From contig SVTO01000024.1 of assembly GCA_015063745.1 (NCBI GenBank), positions 1 to 39,533 of the forward strand: a stretch of DNA of 39,533 nucleotides, read 5' to 3'. Position numbers and translations under genes: made by a program. Below the pieces are notes generated by a model. That model saw only the letters and a list, made by a program, of their open reading frames with translations, was not told the origin of the DNA and searched no databases. Of this stretch, positions 24,175 to 33,086 are shown piece after piece. Origin of the DNA: Oscillospiraceae bacterium. GTDB lineage: Bacteria > Bacillota > Clostridia > Oscillospirales > CAG-272. Each line of letters begins with the position of its first letter. Position 1 is the first letter of the stretch.

Positions 24175-27100
24175 ATGGCGCAGACAACCAAGAAAAAAGA
24201 TACCAAAAAAACTGCGTCCTCGAAGAAAACGGAAACACCAAAGAAGAAATCCGTCAAAGAGGCTGTAGATACAAAAATAGAAGATAAAAAAGCAAAGACT
24301 GCCGGAGCGGAAAAGGATGCCGGACAGGTGAGTCTCTTTGCCTATACCGCAGGGCCGTATATTCTGGCTGTATGTGCGGTACTGCTGGCGGTTTGCATGC
24401 TGGCGGGGGACGGCATTGTCGGCGGCGGAATACAGCATGTGTTCTGCGGCCTGTTCGGTGTGATCGCCTACACGCTTCCCGTGTATCTGGTGATATTCGC
24501 TTTCCTGTGGCGGAGCGATTACGAATGCGGTATTGTACGATGGAAAACACTGGCGGCTGCGGTGATCGTGTCCATGACAGCCGTTCTGGTGCATGTGCTG
24601 GATAAGGGTGCGGATACACTCCATCCCGTGGATCTGTACAAGGACGGTATGGCTCTGCACGGCGGCGGTGTGATCGGCGGATGGCTCGGCGGACTGCTGC
24701 TGGGCGGCTTCGGCAAGGCCTGTACTCTGGTGATTGCATTCGGCACGCTGTTTATTCTGGGCCTGTTCCTCTTCGGTATCACCCCCAGAGGTATCTGGAT
24801 CACCCTGCTGTACAAGCTGCGGATCGCCCGGGAGAAGAGGGAAGAAAGAAAAGAAAAAGCGGCACAGAGCGGTATCGCTGCGAAAAACCGCATCCGTGAA
24901 GAGGAATACGCCGCTTATCTCAGAGAAAAGAAACGTCAGGAGAGGGAAGCGAAGAAGCAGGAACAGATTCCCCTGCCCACACCGGAACCGGATCCCGATC
25001 CCGCCCCCGCAAAATCACCCACGGTATATAAGGTACGCCGCTGCAGAGTGACGGATATTCCCGTAGACGACGACGGTACCAAGCTGACCGGACGGAAAAA
25101 GAAAGCCAAGGCAGCCGCAGTCGGTGTGGATGATATGCCCGACATCGTTCTGCCCGAAGCACATCCTGTGGCGGAAGAAGAAAGTGTACCCGATGCGGGA
25201 ACTGTGGATGAACGCATTTTCGATGAAGTGATGCGCCGTACCAGAGAACGGGTGGAAAAGAACGCCCGCAATGCCGGTACACCTCTGACGGAAAGTGCCG
25301 CATCTGCCGCAGAAAATGGCGTGCCCGCCGATACAGCGGAAGAAATGGAAAACTGCGTAGAGTTGGACAGAGCAGAGTTCGTTCCCGAAATGGACGACCG
25401 TGCACCCTGGGAGGAGGCGGATGAACCGATATTCGGTGAAGAACTGCTGCCCGAAGAGGGATATGACGGGGAAAATGCGCCCGTACTGTCCGATATCCCC
25501 GCTGCCGGTGCTTCCAATGTGCTCATCACCCCCACCGGTGTCAAGACCATTTCCACCGAAGCAAAGGCCGGGGAAGGCAATGTGGATCTGACAGGCATTT
25601 TCGTAAATCCCGAGGATGCACAGCTGCTCGACAGACTTTCCGCGGCATATATGCAGAAGGACAATACCCTCGGTGTGGCCAGACAGAATATCGGCAGTGC
25701 CCAGAACCAGCCCCAGGCGGTCAAGCTGCCCAAGGAGCCTGTGCCGGAATACAATTTCCCGCCGATCTCGATTCTTACCGAGGATACGGAAGGCCAGCCC
25801 CAGAACATCAAGGAAGAACTGCAGGAAAACGCCGTCAAGCTGGTGGAAACCCTGCGCAGCTTCAATGTAAAAACCAAAATCGAAAACATTTCCCGCGGCC
25901 CTACCATCACCAGATATGAGCTGTGTCCCGAACCGGGTACCAAGGTACGTTCCATCGTGAATCTGGTGGACGATATTGCCCTGAATCTGGCAACCACCGG
26001 TGTCCGTATCGAAGCGCCCATTCCCGGCAAAGCGGCGGTGGGTGTGGAAGTGCCCAACAAAAAGCAGTCCACGGTACACCTGCGGACGCTGATCGAGGAT
26101 GAAAAATTCTCCGGAGCCAAGAGCAGACTGACCTGTTGTCTGGGTGCGGACGTTGCCGGGGATTCCATCTATTTCGATATTGCCAAAATGCCCCACCTGC
26201 TGATTGCGGGTGCAACGGGTATGGGTAAATCCGTGTGCATCAACAGCCTGATCGTCAGCCTGCTGTACAAAGCCAAGCCGGACGAGGTCAAACTGATTCT
26301 CGTGGACCCCAAGAAGGTGGAACTGAGTATCTACAACGGTATTCCCCATCTGCTGGTGCCCGTGGTCAGCGACCCCAAGAAGGCGGCGGGCAGTCTGTCC
26401 TGGGCGGTCGGTGAAATGGAACGCCGCTTCGGCCTGATTGAGGCTGTGGGCGTGCGCGACGTGAAGATGTTCAACGAAGTCACAAAGAACGATCCGGATT
26501 ACGAGTACTTACCCCAGATTGTCATCATCATCGACGAGCTTGCAGACCTTATGATGACCGCACCCGACGATGTGGAAGAATCCATCTGCCGTCTGGCCCA
26601 GAAGGCCCGTGCGGCCGGCATGCACCTGATCATCGGTACCCAGCGTCCTTCCGTAGACGTTATCACCGGTCTGATCAAGGCCAATATTCCTTCCCGTATC
26701 GCGTTCACCGTAGCTTCCCAGATCGACTCACGTACCATCATTGATCGCAGCGGTGCGGAAAACCTGATCGGACGCGGAGATATGCTGTTCAATCCTGTAG
26801 GCGCAGCAAAGCCCATGCGTGTACAGGGTGCCTATGTATCCGAAGCGGATGTGGAAGAGATCGTATCCTATATCAAGAACATGAACCAGAAATGCGAATC
26901 CTATTCCGACGAAGTGCTGGAACAGATCGAAAAGGAAGCACAGAGATGCGGCTCCGGCAAGAAGGGCGGCGGTGTTTCCGCGGATCTGGAGGAAGGTATG
27001 GACGGGGAAGAGGATCCCATGCTGCGTCAGGCCCTGGAACTGGCTGTGGAAAGCGGCAAGATCTCTACATCCCTGATCCAGCGCAGACTGTCCCTGGGTT

Positions 27101-27237
27101 ACGGCAGAGCGGCGAAGCTCATCGACCGTATGGAACAGATGGGATACGTCAGCCCGCCGGAAGGCCAGAAGCCCAGAAATGTCCTGATCACCAAGCAGGA
27201 ATTCATGGAAATGGTTCTGAAGAACGAAATGCAGTAA
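24175..27237 (+). CDS. ftsK: FtsK/SpoIIIE DNA translocase
   Basis: A 1020-residue septal DNA pump. The basic N-terminus is followed by about four membrane helices (residues 55-210), then a charged linker (about 220-520) that includes R291-P296 (RVTDIP) ahead of a GRKKKAK cluster. The motor follows: the alpha/beta domain begins near 525 (PEYNFPPISIL), with Walker A GATGMGKS (679-686) and Walker B VIIIDELADL (783-792). A C-terminal winged-helix gamma domain (about 950-1015) contains RRLSLGYGRAAKLID, which reads SRS/KOPS-type sequences. GAAAGGAT precedes ATG 24175; a TTG 15 bp upstream is less likely. It is the only FtsK-type gene here, so it could serve vegetative segregation and, if the host sporulates, SpoIIIE function. 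tmk follows after 25 bp. Confidence 0.95.
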   Translation: MAQTTKKKDTKKTASSKKTETPKKKSVKEAVDTKIEDKKAKTAGAEKDAGQVSLFAYTAGPYILAVCAVLLAVCMLAGDGIVGGGIQHVFCGLFGVIAYTLPVYLVIFAFLWRSDYECGIVRWKTLAAAVIVSMTAVLVHVLDKGADTLHPVDLYKDGMALHGGGVIGGWLGGLLLGGFGKACTLVIAFGTLFILGLFLFGITPRGIWITLLYKLRIAREKREERKEKAAQSGIAAKNRIREEEYAAYLREKKRQEREAKKQEQIPLPTPEPDPDPAPAKSPTVYKVRRCRVTDIPVDDDGTKLTGRKKKAKAAAVGVDDMPDIVLPEAHPVAEEESVPDAGTVDERIFDEVMRRTRERVEKNARNAGTPLTESAASAAENGVPADTAEEMENCVELDRAEFVPEMDDRAPWEEADEPIFGEELLPEEGYDGENAPVLSDIPAAGASNVLITPTGVKTISTEAKAGEGNVDLTGIFVNPEDAQLLDRLSAAYMQKDNTLGVARQNIGSAQNQPQAVKLPKEPVPEYNFPPISILTEDTEGQPQNIKEELQENAVKLVETLRSFNVKTKIENISRGPTITRYELCPEPGTKVRSIVNLVDDIALNLATTGVRIEAPIPGKAAVGVEVPNKKQSTVHLRTLIEDEKFSGAKSRLTCCLGADVAGDSIYFDIAKMPHLLIAGATGMGKSVCINSLIVSLLYKAKPDEVKLILVDPKKVELSIYNGIPHLLVPVVSDPKKAAGSLSWAVGEMERRFGLIEAVGVRDVKMFNEVTKNDPDYEYLPQIVIIIDELADLMMTAPDDVEESICRLAQKARAAGMHLIIGTQRPSVDVITGLIKANIPSRIAFTVASQIDSRTIIDRSGAENLIGRGDMLFNPVGAAKPMRVQGAYVSEADVEEIVSYIKNMNQKCESYSDEVLEQIEKEAQRCGSGKKGGGVSADLEEGMDGEEDPMLRQALELAVESGKISTSLIQRRLSLGYGRAAKLIDRMEQMGYVSPPEGQKPRNVLITKQEFMEMVLKNEMQ

Positions 27238-27262
27238 AATCTATCAACCGGAGTATTATCAG

Positions 27263-27931
27263 ATGGGAAAATTTATCGTGCTGGAAGGTCTGGACGGTTC
27301 CGGAAAAGGGACCCAGAGCAAGCTCCTTGCCGAACAGCTGGAAGGGGAAGGATACCGTGTGCGTATTCTGGATTTCCCCGTATATGAAAGCGAAAGCTCG
27401 GCCTTTGTACGGCTGTATCTGAACGGTGGTCTGGGCGGTAAACCGGAGGACACGGGTGCTTATGCGGCATCCATGTTCTTTGCGGCGGACCGTTATGTCA
27501 GCTACCGTCAGGACTGGCAGGCGGACTGCGGCCGGGAGGATACGGTGGTGATCGCCAACCGATACACCACGGCCAATGCCTATCACCAGCTGTCCAAGCA
27601 GCCGGAAACGGAATGGGATGCTTTTCTCGACTGGCTGTGGGATTTCGAGTATACCAAGCTGGGACTGCCCGCTCCCGACCGTGTGATTCTGCTGGACGTG
27701 CCCCAATGGCTGTCCGACGCCAATGTGGAAAAGCGCAGCAGAGAAACGGGCCAGGCCATGGACATCCATGAAACCGACCGTCAGTATCTGGCAAAATGCC
27801 GGAAGGCGGCGCTGTACGTGGGCGAAAAATGCGGCTGGACGATTCTGCCCTGTGCGGATGACAAGGCTCAGTTTTCCAGAGAACAGATCGCTTCGGAGAT
27901 CAGAAACACGCTGAAGGATCTGATTCCGTAA
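27263..27931 (+). CDS. tmk: Thymidylate kinase (dTMP kinase family)
   Basis: The 222-residue P-loop kinase has GLDGSGKGT (9-17), the DFPVYESESS substrate loop in place of the classical DRE arrangement, ANRYTTANAYHQ and LLDVPQWLSDANVEKR. It converts dTMP to dTDP. The DFP...SS form resembles the eukaryote-like or longer dTMP kinases seen in some Clostridia. GGAG lies 9 bp before the ATG. It shares the ftsK transcript; no clear terminator follows. Confidence 0.88.
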   Translation: MGKFIVLEGLDGSGKGTQSKLLAEQLEGEGYRVRILDFPVYESESSAFVRLYLNGGLGGKPEDTGAYAASMFFAADRYVSYRQDWQADCGREDTVVIANRYTTANAYHQLSKQPETEWDAFLDWLWDFEYTKLGLPAPDRVILLDVPQWLSDANVEKRSRETGQAMDIHETDRQYLAKCRKAALYVGEKCGWTILPCADDKAQFSREQIASEIRNTLKDLIP

Positions 27932-27990
27932 GTATTTGCAGGAAAAAAACAGAAAATTTATGGATTGTTAACCGCTTTTTACGGCAACAA

Positions 27991-27999
27991 TGCTATAAT
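27991..27999 (+). promoter_or_regulatory. Extended -10 promoter of the DJ-1 to mltG genes
   Basis: TGCTATAAT (27991-27999) is an exact extended -10 element. No good -35 is found at 16-18 bp, which fits an extended -10 promoter. It lies about 60 bp before ATG 28058. Confidence 0.6.
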
Positions 28000-28019
28000 G
28001 AATGTAATAAAGATCACCT

Positions 28020-28057
28020 AAGGAGGAACGCCGCCGGTCTGTGCGGTACGGAATGCT
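28020..28057 (+). promoter_or_regulatory. Displaced Shine-Dalgarno site with possible leader hairpin
   Basis: A perfect AAGGAGG (28020-28026) ends 31 nt before the DJ-1 ATG, too far for direct use, and no start codon lies at normal spacing. A small hairpin (CCGC 28031-28034 with GCGG 28043-28046) could shorten the distance. A tiny frame (ATG 28053 to TAG 28076, seven codons) overlaps the gene start. Confidence 0.4.
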
Positions 28058-28621
28058 ATGGTTTACGTTTTTTTAGCGGACGGTTTTGAGGAGATCGAAG
28101 CCCTGACGCCGGTGGATATGCTGCGCCGGGCAGGTGTGGAGGTGAAGACGGTTTGTATTTATCCCGACAGGGAAAATAAGATCGTTATGGGTTCCCACGG
28201 GATTCCCGTTGCGGCGGACCTCGGTGCCGATGAAGCGGAAAAGATTCCGGACGGACTGGAAATGGTGATTCTCCCCGGCGGTATGCCCGGCGCGAAGAAT
28301 CTGGACGAAAGTGCCCTTGTGGATACCTGTCTGCGGTATGCGGCGGAAAAGGATCTGTATATGGCAGCGATCTGTGCGGCGCCCTTTGTGCTCGGCAGAA
28401 GAGGATTTCTGGAAGGCAAGAGAGCCGTATGCTACCCCGGTTTTGAAGAGGAGCTGAAGGGTGCTGTTGTGACGGATGCCGCTGTGGAAACGGACGGTAA
28501 GGTAATAACTGCCTGCGGTATGGGCGCGGCTGTGAAATTTGGCGGTGCACTGGTGCGGCTGATGAAAGGAGAAACCGAGGAAAAGGCCATGCTCAGCGCC
28601 ATCCTCGCGGACAGAAAATGA
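28058..28621 (+). CDS. DJ-1/PfpI family protein (YajL/ThiJ-like)
   Basis: The 187-residue protein is a clear DJ-1 superfamily member. Glu14 (FEEIEALTPVDMLRRAG) and the nucleophilic Cys106 in MAAICAAPF occupy the same positions as in human DJ-1 (Glu18, Cys106), and VILPGGMPGAKNL is conserved. Proposed activities of the family are protein or metabolite deglycase, chaperone and redox sensing; none can be chosen from sequence. The ATG at 28058 has no close Shine-Dalgarno site. Its stop overlaps the next start (ATGA), so the cyclo-ligase gene is coupled to it. Confidence 0.9.
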   Translation: MVYVFLADGFEEIEALTPVDMLRRAGVEVKTVCIYPDRENKIVMGSHGIPVAADLGADEAEKIPDGLEMVILPGGMPGAKNLDESALVDTCLRYAAEKDLYMAAICAAPFVLGRRGFLEGKRAVCYPGFEEELKGAVVTDAAVETDGKVITACGMGAAVKFGGALVRLMKGETEEKAMLSAILADRK

Positions 28622-29208
28622 TTAAAAAACTGAAGGACGATATCAGAGAAGAATACAAACAGCGCCGTGTGGAAATGCCCATGGAAGAGCGTCATCGCCG
28701 GGATGAAGCGATTTGCCGGATTGCGGAAGGACTGGTCAGCTTCCGGTATGCGGATTATGTATTGATGTACGCCGCTACCGAAGGGGAAATCGATATTATG
28801 CCCGTGGCCAGACTGGCTCTGGAAAAAGGCAAAACCGTTCTTTTCCCCCGCTGTGACAAGAAGACCCACACCATGACCTACCATGAGGTAAAATCCCTGG
28901 ACGAGCTGGCTGTGGATTCCTACGGGATCCTCGAACCGCCGGTGGATGCACCCGTCTATAACTGTACCGCCCAGACGGGCAGTGCTGTGTGCTTCGTGCC
29001 GGGACTGGTGTATGACAAATCGGGCTTCCGGCTGGGCTACGGCAAGGGTTTCTATGACCGCTACCTGTCCAATTTCTCCGGATGTACCATCGGTGTTGTG
29101 TACTCGGACTATATCCTGCCGACGGTACCGAGAGGACGCTTTGATGTGTCGGTGGACATTCTGCTGACGGAAAAAGGTGTGAAGGTTACAAAAAATCCCA
29201 AAAAGTAA
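28618..29208 (+). CDS. 5-formyltetrahydrofolate cyclo-ligase
   Basis: This enzyme converts 5-formyl-THF to 5,10-methenyl-THF with ATP. The 196-residue protein has the N-terminal KxxxR basic helix (KDDIREEYKQRR), YAATEGEIDI, the central VLFPRCDKKTHTM and the family signature GFRLGYGKGFYDRYL, a nucleotide-binding loop, followed by IGVVYSDYILPTVP. Length is normal. It is translationally coupled to the DJ-1 gene by a 4-bp overlap. Confidence 0.93.
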   Translation: MIKKLKDDIREEYKQRRVEMPMEERHRRDEAICRIAEGLVSFRYADYVLMYAATEGEIDIMPVARLALEKGKTVLFPRCDKKTHTMTYHEVKSLDELAVDSYGILEPPVDAPVYNCTAQTGSAVCFVPGLVYDKSGFRLGYGKGFYDRYLSNFSGCTIGVVYSDYILPTVPRGRFDVSVDILLTEKGVKVTKNPKK

Positions 29209-29247
29209 AGTATCTGCAGACAAGTATCACGGAACGGAGGGGTGTCG

Positions 29248-30192
29248 GTGAAAAATAAAGATACGGTTTTTGCGCCGATCCTTCTGATCTGCGTGTTTAT
29301 TATGCTGGGGGGCGGGAGCTGGCTGCTGTCCTCCGGTGCGGTGGGTGAAAAACAGCTGGGACTGACGGAAAACCCCTATCTGGCGGCGGTGGTGCTGCAG
29401 CTATTGATCTATGCGCTGCCATCCCTGTTCTTCTGCCGGATCAGAGGAAGCGAATTCCGGGATAAGCTGCGGCTGAAATTCCCATCCTTCAGCCAGTGTC
29501 TGTTTCTGCTGTACGCATCCGTGCTTCTGATCGGATTGAGTGCGCTGATCAGCATGGGAATGTATTCTATGTTCCCGGAACACTTTGCGGTGGGCAGTGC
29601 GGATACCTATACCGCTTTCGCCCGCAACGCCGGTATTTTCGACGGACTGTACCTGGTACTGGCCTTTGCCGTACTGCCGGCGGTTACAGAAGAATTCTTG
29701 TTCAGAGGGATTATAACGGCATCCTACGAACGGCTCGGCGTATCCCTGACCGTGTTCATCTCGGCTCTGACCTTTGCCATGTCCCATTTCAGTTTCTCAC
29801 GCTTTCCCGTGTATTTCGTAAGCGGACTGATTCTGGCGCTGGTCATGTATGCCACCAGATCCCTGCCGGCTGCCATGCTGGTACACGCACTGAACAATGT
29901 CTTCATTTTATTTCTCGAAAGTTACGTGCTGCATATTGCGGAAAAGCAAAGCATCAGCATGATTTTATTTACCATTATCATAGGCTTCTTCACCCTGCTG
30001 GCAGCGGTTCTGCTGTGTTTTGAGGCAGGGAATATCTACAGCGGTTATGCCGGACAGAATCTCCCGTCCCCCCATGCGGTGAAGCATAAGGGCGGATTTT
30101 TCAAGGCATTGGCGGAATCCCTGTTTTCTCCCGGGTTCCTCGTGGCGGTGGTACTGTTTGTACTGGTCACGGTGTTTATTACCGGCGCATAA
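29248..30192 (+). CDS. CPBP family intramembrane metalloprotease
   Basis: A 314-residue membrane protein with about eight hydrophobic segments. The CPBP (Abi/CAAX protease) motifs are present: TEEFLFRG (Glu148, Glu149, Arg153), FAMSHF (His180) and HALNNVF (His213, Asn217), so the active site looks intact. Family roles include CAAX-type processing and bacteriocin self-immunity; no bacteriocin gene is nearby, so the substrate is unknown. The GTG at 29248 is chosen because GGAGG ends 7 bp ahead; the GTG at 29242 is too close to it. Same direction and probably same transcript as the upstream folate gene. Confidence 0.88.
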   Translation: MKNKDTVFAPILLICVFIMLGGGSWLLSSGAVGEKQLGLTENPYLAAVVLQLLIYALPSLFFCRIRGSEFRDKLRLKFPSFSQCLFLLYASVLLIGLSALISMGMYSMFPEHFAVGSADTYTAFARNAGIFDGLYLVLAFAVLPAVTEEFLFRGIITASYERLGVSLTVFISALTFAMSHFSFSRFPVYFVSGLILALVMYATRSLPAAMLVHALNNVFILFLESYVLHIAEKQSISMILFTIIIGFFTLLAAVLLCFEAGNIYSGYAGQNLPSPHAVKHKGGFFKALAESLFSPGFLVAVVLFVLVTVFITGA

Positions 30193-30348
30193 CCGAATGT
30201 TGTACATAGTATTAGCCGAAGGGAGGCGGACTGTACGGAAAAGTCAGGAAAAGAAAAGAATTTCAGCGATACAAGACAATTTGACGTAAACCGGACCACG
30301 GCGGATTCCCTGCGTCAGCAGATCAACCGTGCCAATGAGGAAAGTCTG

Positions 30349-32115
30349 GTGCGTAAAAGAGCCGGAATGGAACAGCCGGCAAACGGAAACCGACCCATGA
30401 ACAGACCGGCATCTCCTGCGCAGAATCCGATGCGCGGAACTGCCGTGGGAAATACACAGCCGAGACCCGCCGCGGAGCCGCGTATGGACGGACATTATGC
30501 TGAAATGCCGGCACAGCGCATAGCCATCACGGGGGCCCCCCGGAGTCACGGCAGACCCGACGGACGCCCGGTGAACGTAAATCCCAATGGGGCACAGAAC
30601 CGTGCCGTACCGGGAACACCCGTACCCGGCGGACAGCGTATGCCCGCAGAACGCACCGGGAATATGCCCGACAGAAATACCGTACGCCCTGCAGGCACAC
30701 CGGATATGCCCCGTGTACGTCCTGTGGATGCGGGTATGCCGGTACAGAACCGACAGCCCCGGAAACCGACAGAAGCTCCCGTACCCGGAAATGCAGCCGG
30801 CGCACGTCTTCAGTCCGTACCTGCACGGAATCGGGTAAATGAAACGGAACAGCCCCGCAGACCCGTGCCGGCGAAAAAACCGATACAAAAGCCTGCGGCA
30901 AAGAAACCTCCGGAAAAGGCCAGACTCGGCAAAACCAGAGTAACGGATATTCCGTCCCTGACTCAGAGCGGCAATGTGCCGAAGGAGAAGGCGAAAAAGA
31001 AAAAAGCCCCCCGCACCTACGTGCCTGTGGAAAGAACAGTCAGCGATGAAGGCGGCAATACCGTAGTCAGCGTTGTCAAGGCGGTCATTTACATGATCTT
31101 TGTGGTCGTTGTGTCCGTGTTCCTTGCTCTGGCGATTATTCTGGTGGGCAATGATGTATTCGCTTTTGTGAAATCCGATGCGGAAATCAACGTGACCATT
31201 CCCGAAAATGCGGATTTTGAGGACATTACGGAGATTCTGTATGAGAACAATATCATCACCTATCCCGAAGTCTTCAAGCTGTACGGTAAATTGAAAAAGG
31301 AAGGCGGGCCCTATGTAGCCGGGGATTTCTTAGTGTCTCCCATGACCAATTACGGGGATCTGATGGATGCCTTCAAGCCCAAGCCGAAGAGCGGTACCTC
31401 CCGTATCACCATTCCCGAAGGGTATACAACCGACGAGATCATCGATCTGATGGTATCCTACGGTATCGGTACCCGTGAGGGATACGAAGAGGCCATTCAG
31501 AATTACGATTTTGATTACTGGTTCCTCGATGAACTGGAAAACGAAGGTATTTCCGAGGACCGCATCTACCGCCTGGACGGTTATCTGTTCCCGGATACCT
31601 ATGATTTCTACAACTCCTCCAGCGAAGTGACGGTGCTGAATAAGCTGCTGAGACGGTTCGACCAGCTGTTTACCGATGAATACAGGGAACAGTGTGACGT
31701 TATGGGTTATTCGGTAGACGATATCATCACCCTGGCTTCTCTGATTGAAAAGGAAGCGGGTACGGCGGCGGAATTCTTCAATGTATCCTCCGTATTCCAC
31801 AACCGACTGAACAACATCGCGTATTTCCCCTGCCTGGACAGTGACGCAACCATTGCCTATGCCGTCCATCACGAGACCGGCGAACGTCCGAAAAAGGTGG
31901 ATACAAGCTATGAGACTCCCTATAACACCTATTTCTACAAAGGCCTGCCGCCGGGACCCATCGCCAATCCCAGTGCCAGTGCTATCCTGGCCGCGCTCAG
32001 CCCCGCACAGACCAAGTATTTCTACTTTGTTTCCGACGGAAATATAACATATTTCTCCGAAACAAAGGATCAGCATGATCAGTATATTGCCGACATAGTA
32101 GCAAAAAATCAGTAA
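30349..32115 (+). CDS. mltG: Endolytic murein transglycosylase MltG
   Basis: MltG cleaves nascent glycan strands at the membrane. From the GTG at 30349 the protein has 588 residues: a Pro/Arg/Asn-rich cytoplasmic tail (1-190), RVTDIP (197-202) and a lysine cluster, one membrane helix (about 244-267), a LysM-like subdomain (INVTIPENADFEDI) and the YceG catalytic domain with the active Glu467 in ASLIEKEAG, HNRL and a PGPIANPS motif. The true start is uncertain. GTG 30349 has GAGGAA 6 bp ahead. However, the frame is open back to 30193, and a stronger AAGGGAGG (30219-30226) sits 8 bp before an in-frame ACG at 30235, which would add 38 coding-like residues. Last gene of its unit. Confidence 0.92.
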   Translation: MRKRAGMEQPANGNRPMNRPASPAQNPMRGTAVGNTQPRPAAEPRMDGHYAEMPAQRIAITGAPRSHGRPDGRPVNVNPNGAQNRAVPGTPVPGGQRMPAERTGNMPDRNTVRPAGTPDMPRVRPVDAGMPVQNRQPRKPTEAPVPGNAAGARLQSVPARNRVNETEQPRRPVPAKKPIQKPAAKKPPEKARLGKTRVTDIPSLTQSGNVPKEKAKKKKAPRTYVPVERTVSDEGGNTVVSVVKAVIYMIFVVVVSVFLALAIILVGNDVFAFVKSDAEINVTIPENADFEDITEILYENNIITYPEVFKLYGKLKKEGGPYVAGDFLVSPMTNYGDLMDAFKPKPKSGTSRITIPEGYTTDEIIDLMVSYGIGTREGYEEAIQNYDFDYWFLDELENEGISEDRIYRLDGYLFPDTYDFYNSSSEVTVLNKLLRRFDQLFTDEYREQCDVMGYSVDDIITLASLIEKEAGTAAEFFNVSSVFHNRLNNIAYFPCLDSDATIAYAVHHETGERPKKVDTSYETPYNTYFYKGLPPGPIANPSASAILAALSPAQTKYFYFVSDGNITYFSETKDQHDQYIADIVAKNQ

Positions 32116-32119
32116 ATGC

Positions 32120-32164
32120 AAAACTGCCGCATTTTTGTGAAGTTCACATCGGTGCGGCAGTTTT
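32120..32164. terminator. Bidirectional terminator between mltG and the YihY gene
   Basis: AAAACTGCCGCA (32120-32131) pairs perfectly with TGCGGCAGTTTT (32153-32164), and the loop holds a second stem (TGTGAA/TTCACA). Both genes converge here. The core arms ACTGCCGCA/TGCGGCAGT are identical to those of the terminator at 5476-5510. Confidence 0.85.
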
Positions 32165-32168
32165 CTGT

Positions 32169-33041
32169 TCATCGGTTCTTCATCCTGACCGGCGGTGCGG
32201 CGAAAAACAGCTTGTTGATCTCCGCCCCGGAAAGCAGAATGAGCATACAGGCGTACAGCCACAGCATACTCAGACAAAGCGCGGCCAGCCCTCCGTACAG
32301 GAAGGATGCGGTATCGGTTCCGGTCAGATAGAGGGAATAGATCCGTGAAAACAGAACCCAGCCCAGTGCAGAGCAGAATGCACCAGGAATATGCCGCAGA
32401 ATCCCATGGCTGACCACGGTGCTGCGTCTGGCGGCTGCTGTGTACAGGGCGGTGAATACGGCTGTGAAGAACAGCAGAAGCAGCGGAATCCTGTACGTAA
32501 GCAGGGAATCCAGTACGCCGGAAGCATCCGGAAAAATCCGGAATGTCAGCTGACGGATGTATTCCCCGAACAGCAGGACGGTGACTACTGCGATGATCAG
32601 AACGATAAAGCAGAGTGTATATAATAAGGAAAGAAGTTTTTTATAAAAATACCCGCGGGAACGTGCGGCGTGGTAAACGGTCTGTACCCCTTCTCTGACG
32701 GCACCGATCCCTCTGGATGCGCTCCACAGGATCATGACTGCGGAGAGGGAAACAAAGGGTACGGTGGTGGACTGACGGATACCGTCAAAAGCCCGGTACA
32801 GCGCCTGCAGCATAAATTCCGGCACCGCACCGTTCAGGGCAGCCTGAAAAACGGTGATCTGTTCGGGTGCGATATACCGCAGTACGGTTGTGATCAGCGA
32901 GAACAGGGGCATGGCGGATATAACCACAAAAAAGGACGCCTGCGCCGCATAAACGCTGACCCTGTCTTCTGCATAGGTGCGGCTGATACGGCGGAAAAAG
33001 GCGGCAATATTGTCAAAACGGACGATGTGGGATTGTTTCAT
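32169..33041 (-). CDS. YihY/BrkB family membrane protein
   Basis: A 290-residue polytopic protein with six hydrophobic segments and the family landmarks: RTYAEDRVSVYAAQASFFVVISAMPLF near the start, LWSASRGIGAVREGVQTVY, PGAFCSALGWVLFSRIY and the closing YGGLAALCLSMLWLYACMLILLSGAEINK. The family was once called ribonuclease BN, which is now considered wrong; its true role is unknown, perhaps transport. AGGAGAT precedes ATG 33041. The longer open frame upstream overlaps the divergent nfo gene and has no start signal. Only monocistronic arrangement visible. Confidence 0.9.
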   Translation of the reverse strand: MKQSHIVRFDNIAAFFRRISRTYAEDRVSVYAAQASFFVVISAMPLFSLITTVLRYIAPEQITVFQAALNGAVPEFMLQALYRAFDGIRQSTTVPFVSLSAVMILWSASRGIGAVREGVQTVYHAARSRGYFYKKLLSLLYTLCFIVLIIAVVTVLLFGEYIRQLTFRIFPDASGVLDSLLTYRIPLLLLFFTAVFTALYTAAARRSTVVSHGILRHIPGAFCSALGWVLFSRIYSLYLTGTDTASFLYGGLAALCLSMLWLYACMLILLSGAEINKLFFAAPPVRMKNR

Positions 33042-33086
33042 CGGTATCTCCTGTCGGCCGGCGGTCTGGCAGATTTCCTTCCTTAT

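Noticed and set aside
25015..26349. A 444-codon minus-strand open frame opposite ftsK
   Set aside because: FtsK motifs are intact in the overlapping frame; the antisense product has no recognisable domain or start signal.
29248..30192. CPBP protein as bacteriocin immunity or phage defence
   Set aside because: No bacteriocin, exporter or other defence gene is nearby; the family is too broad for that claim.
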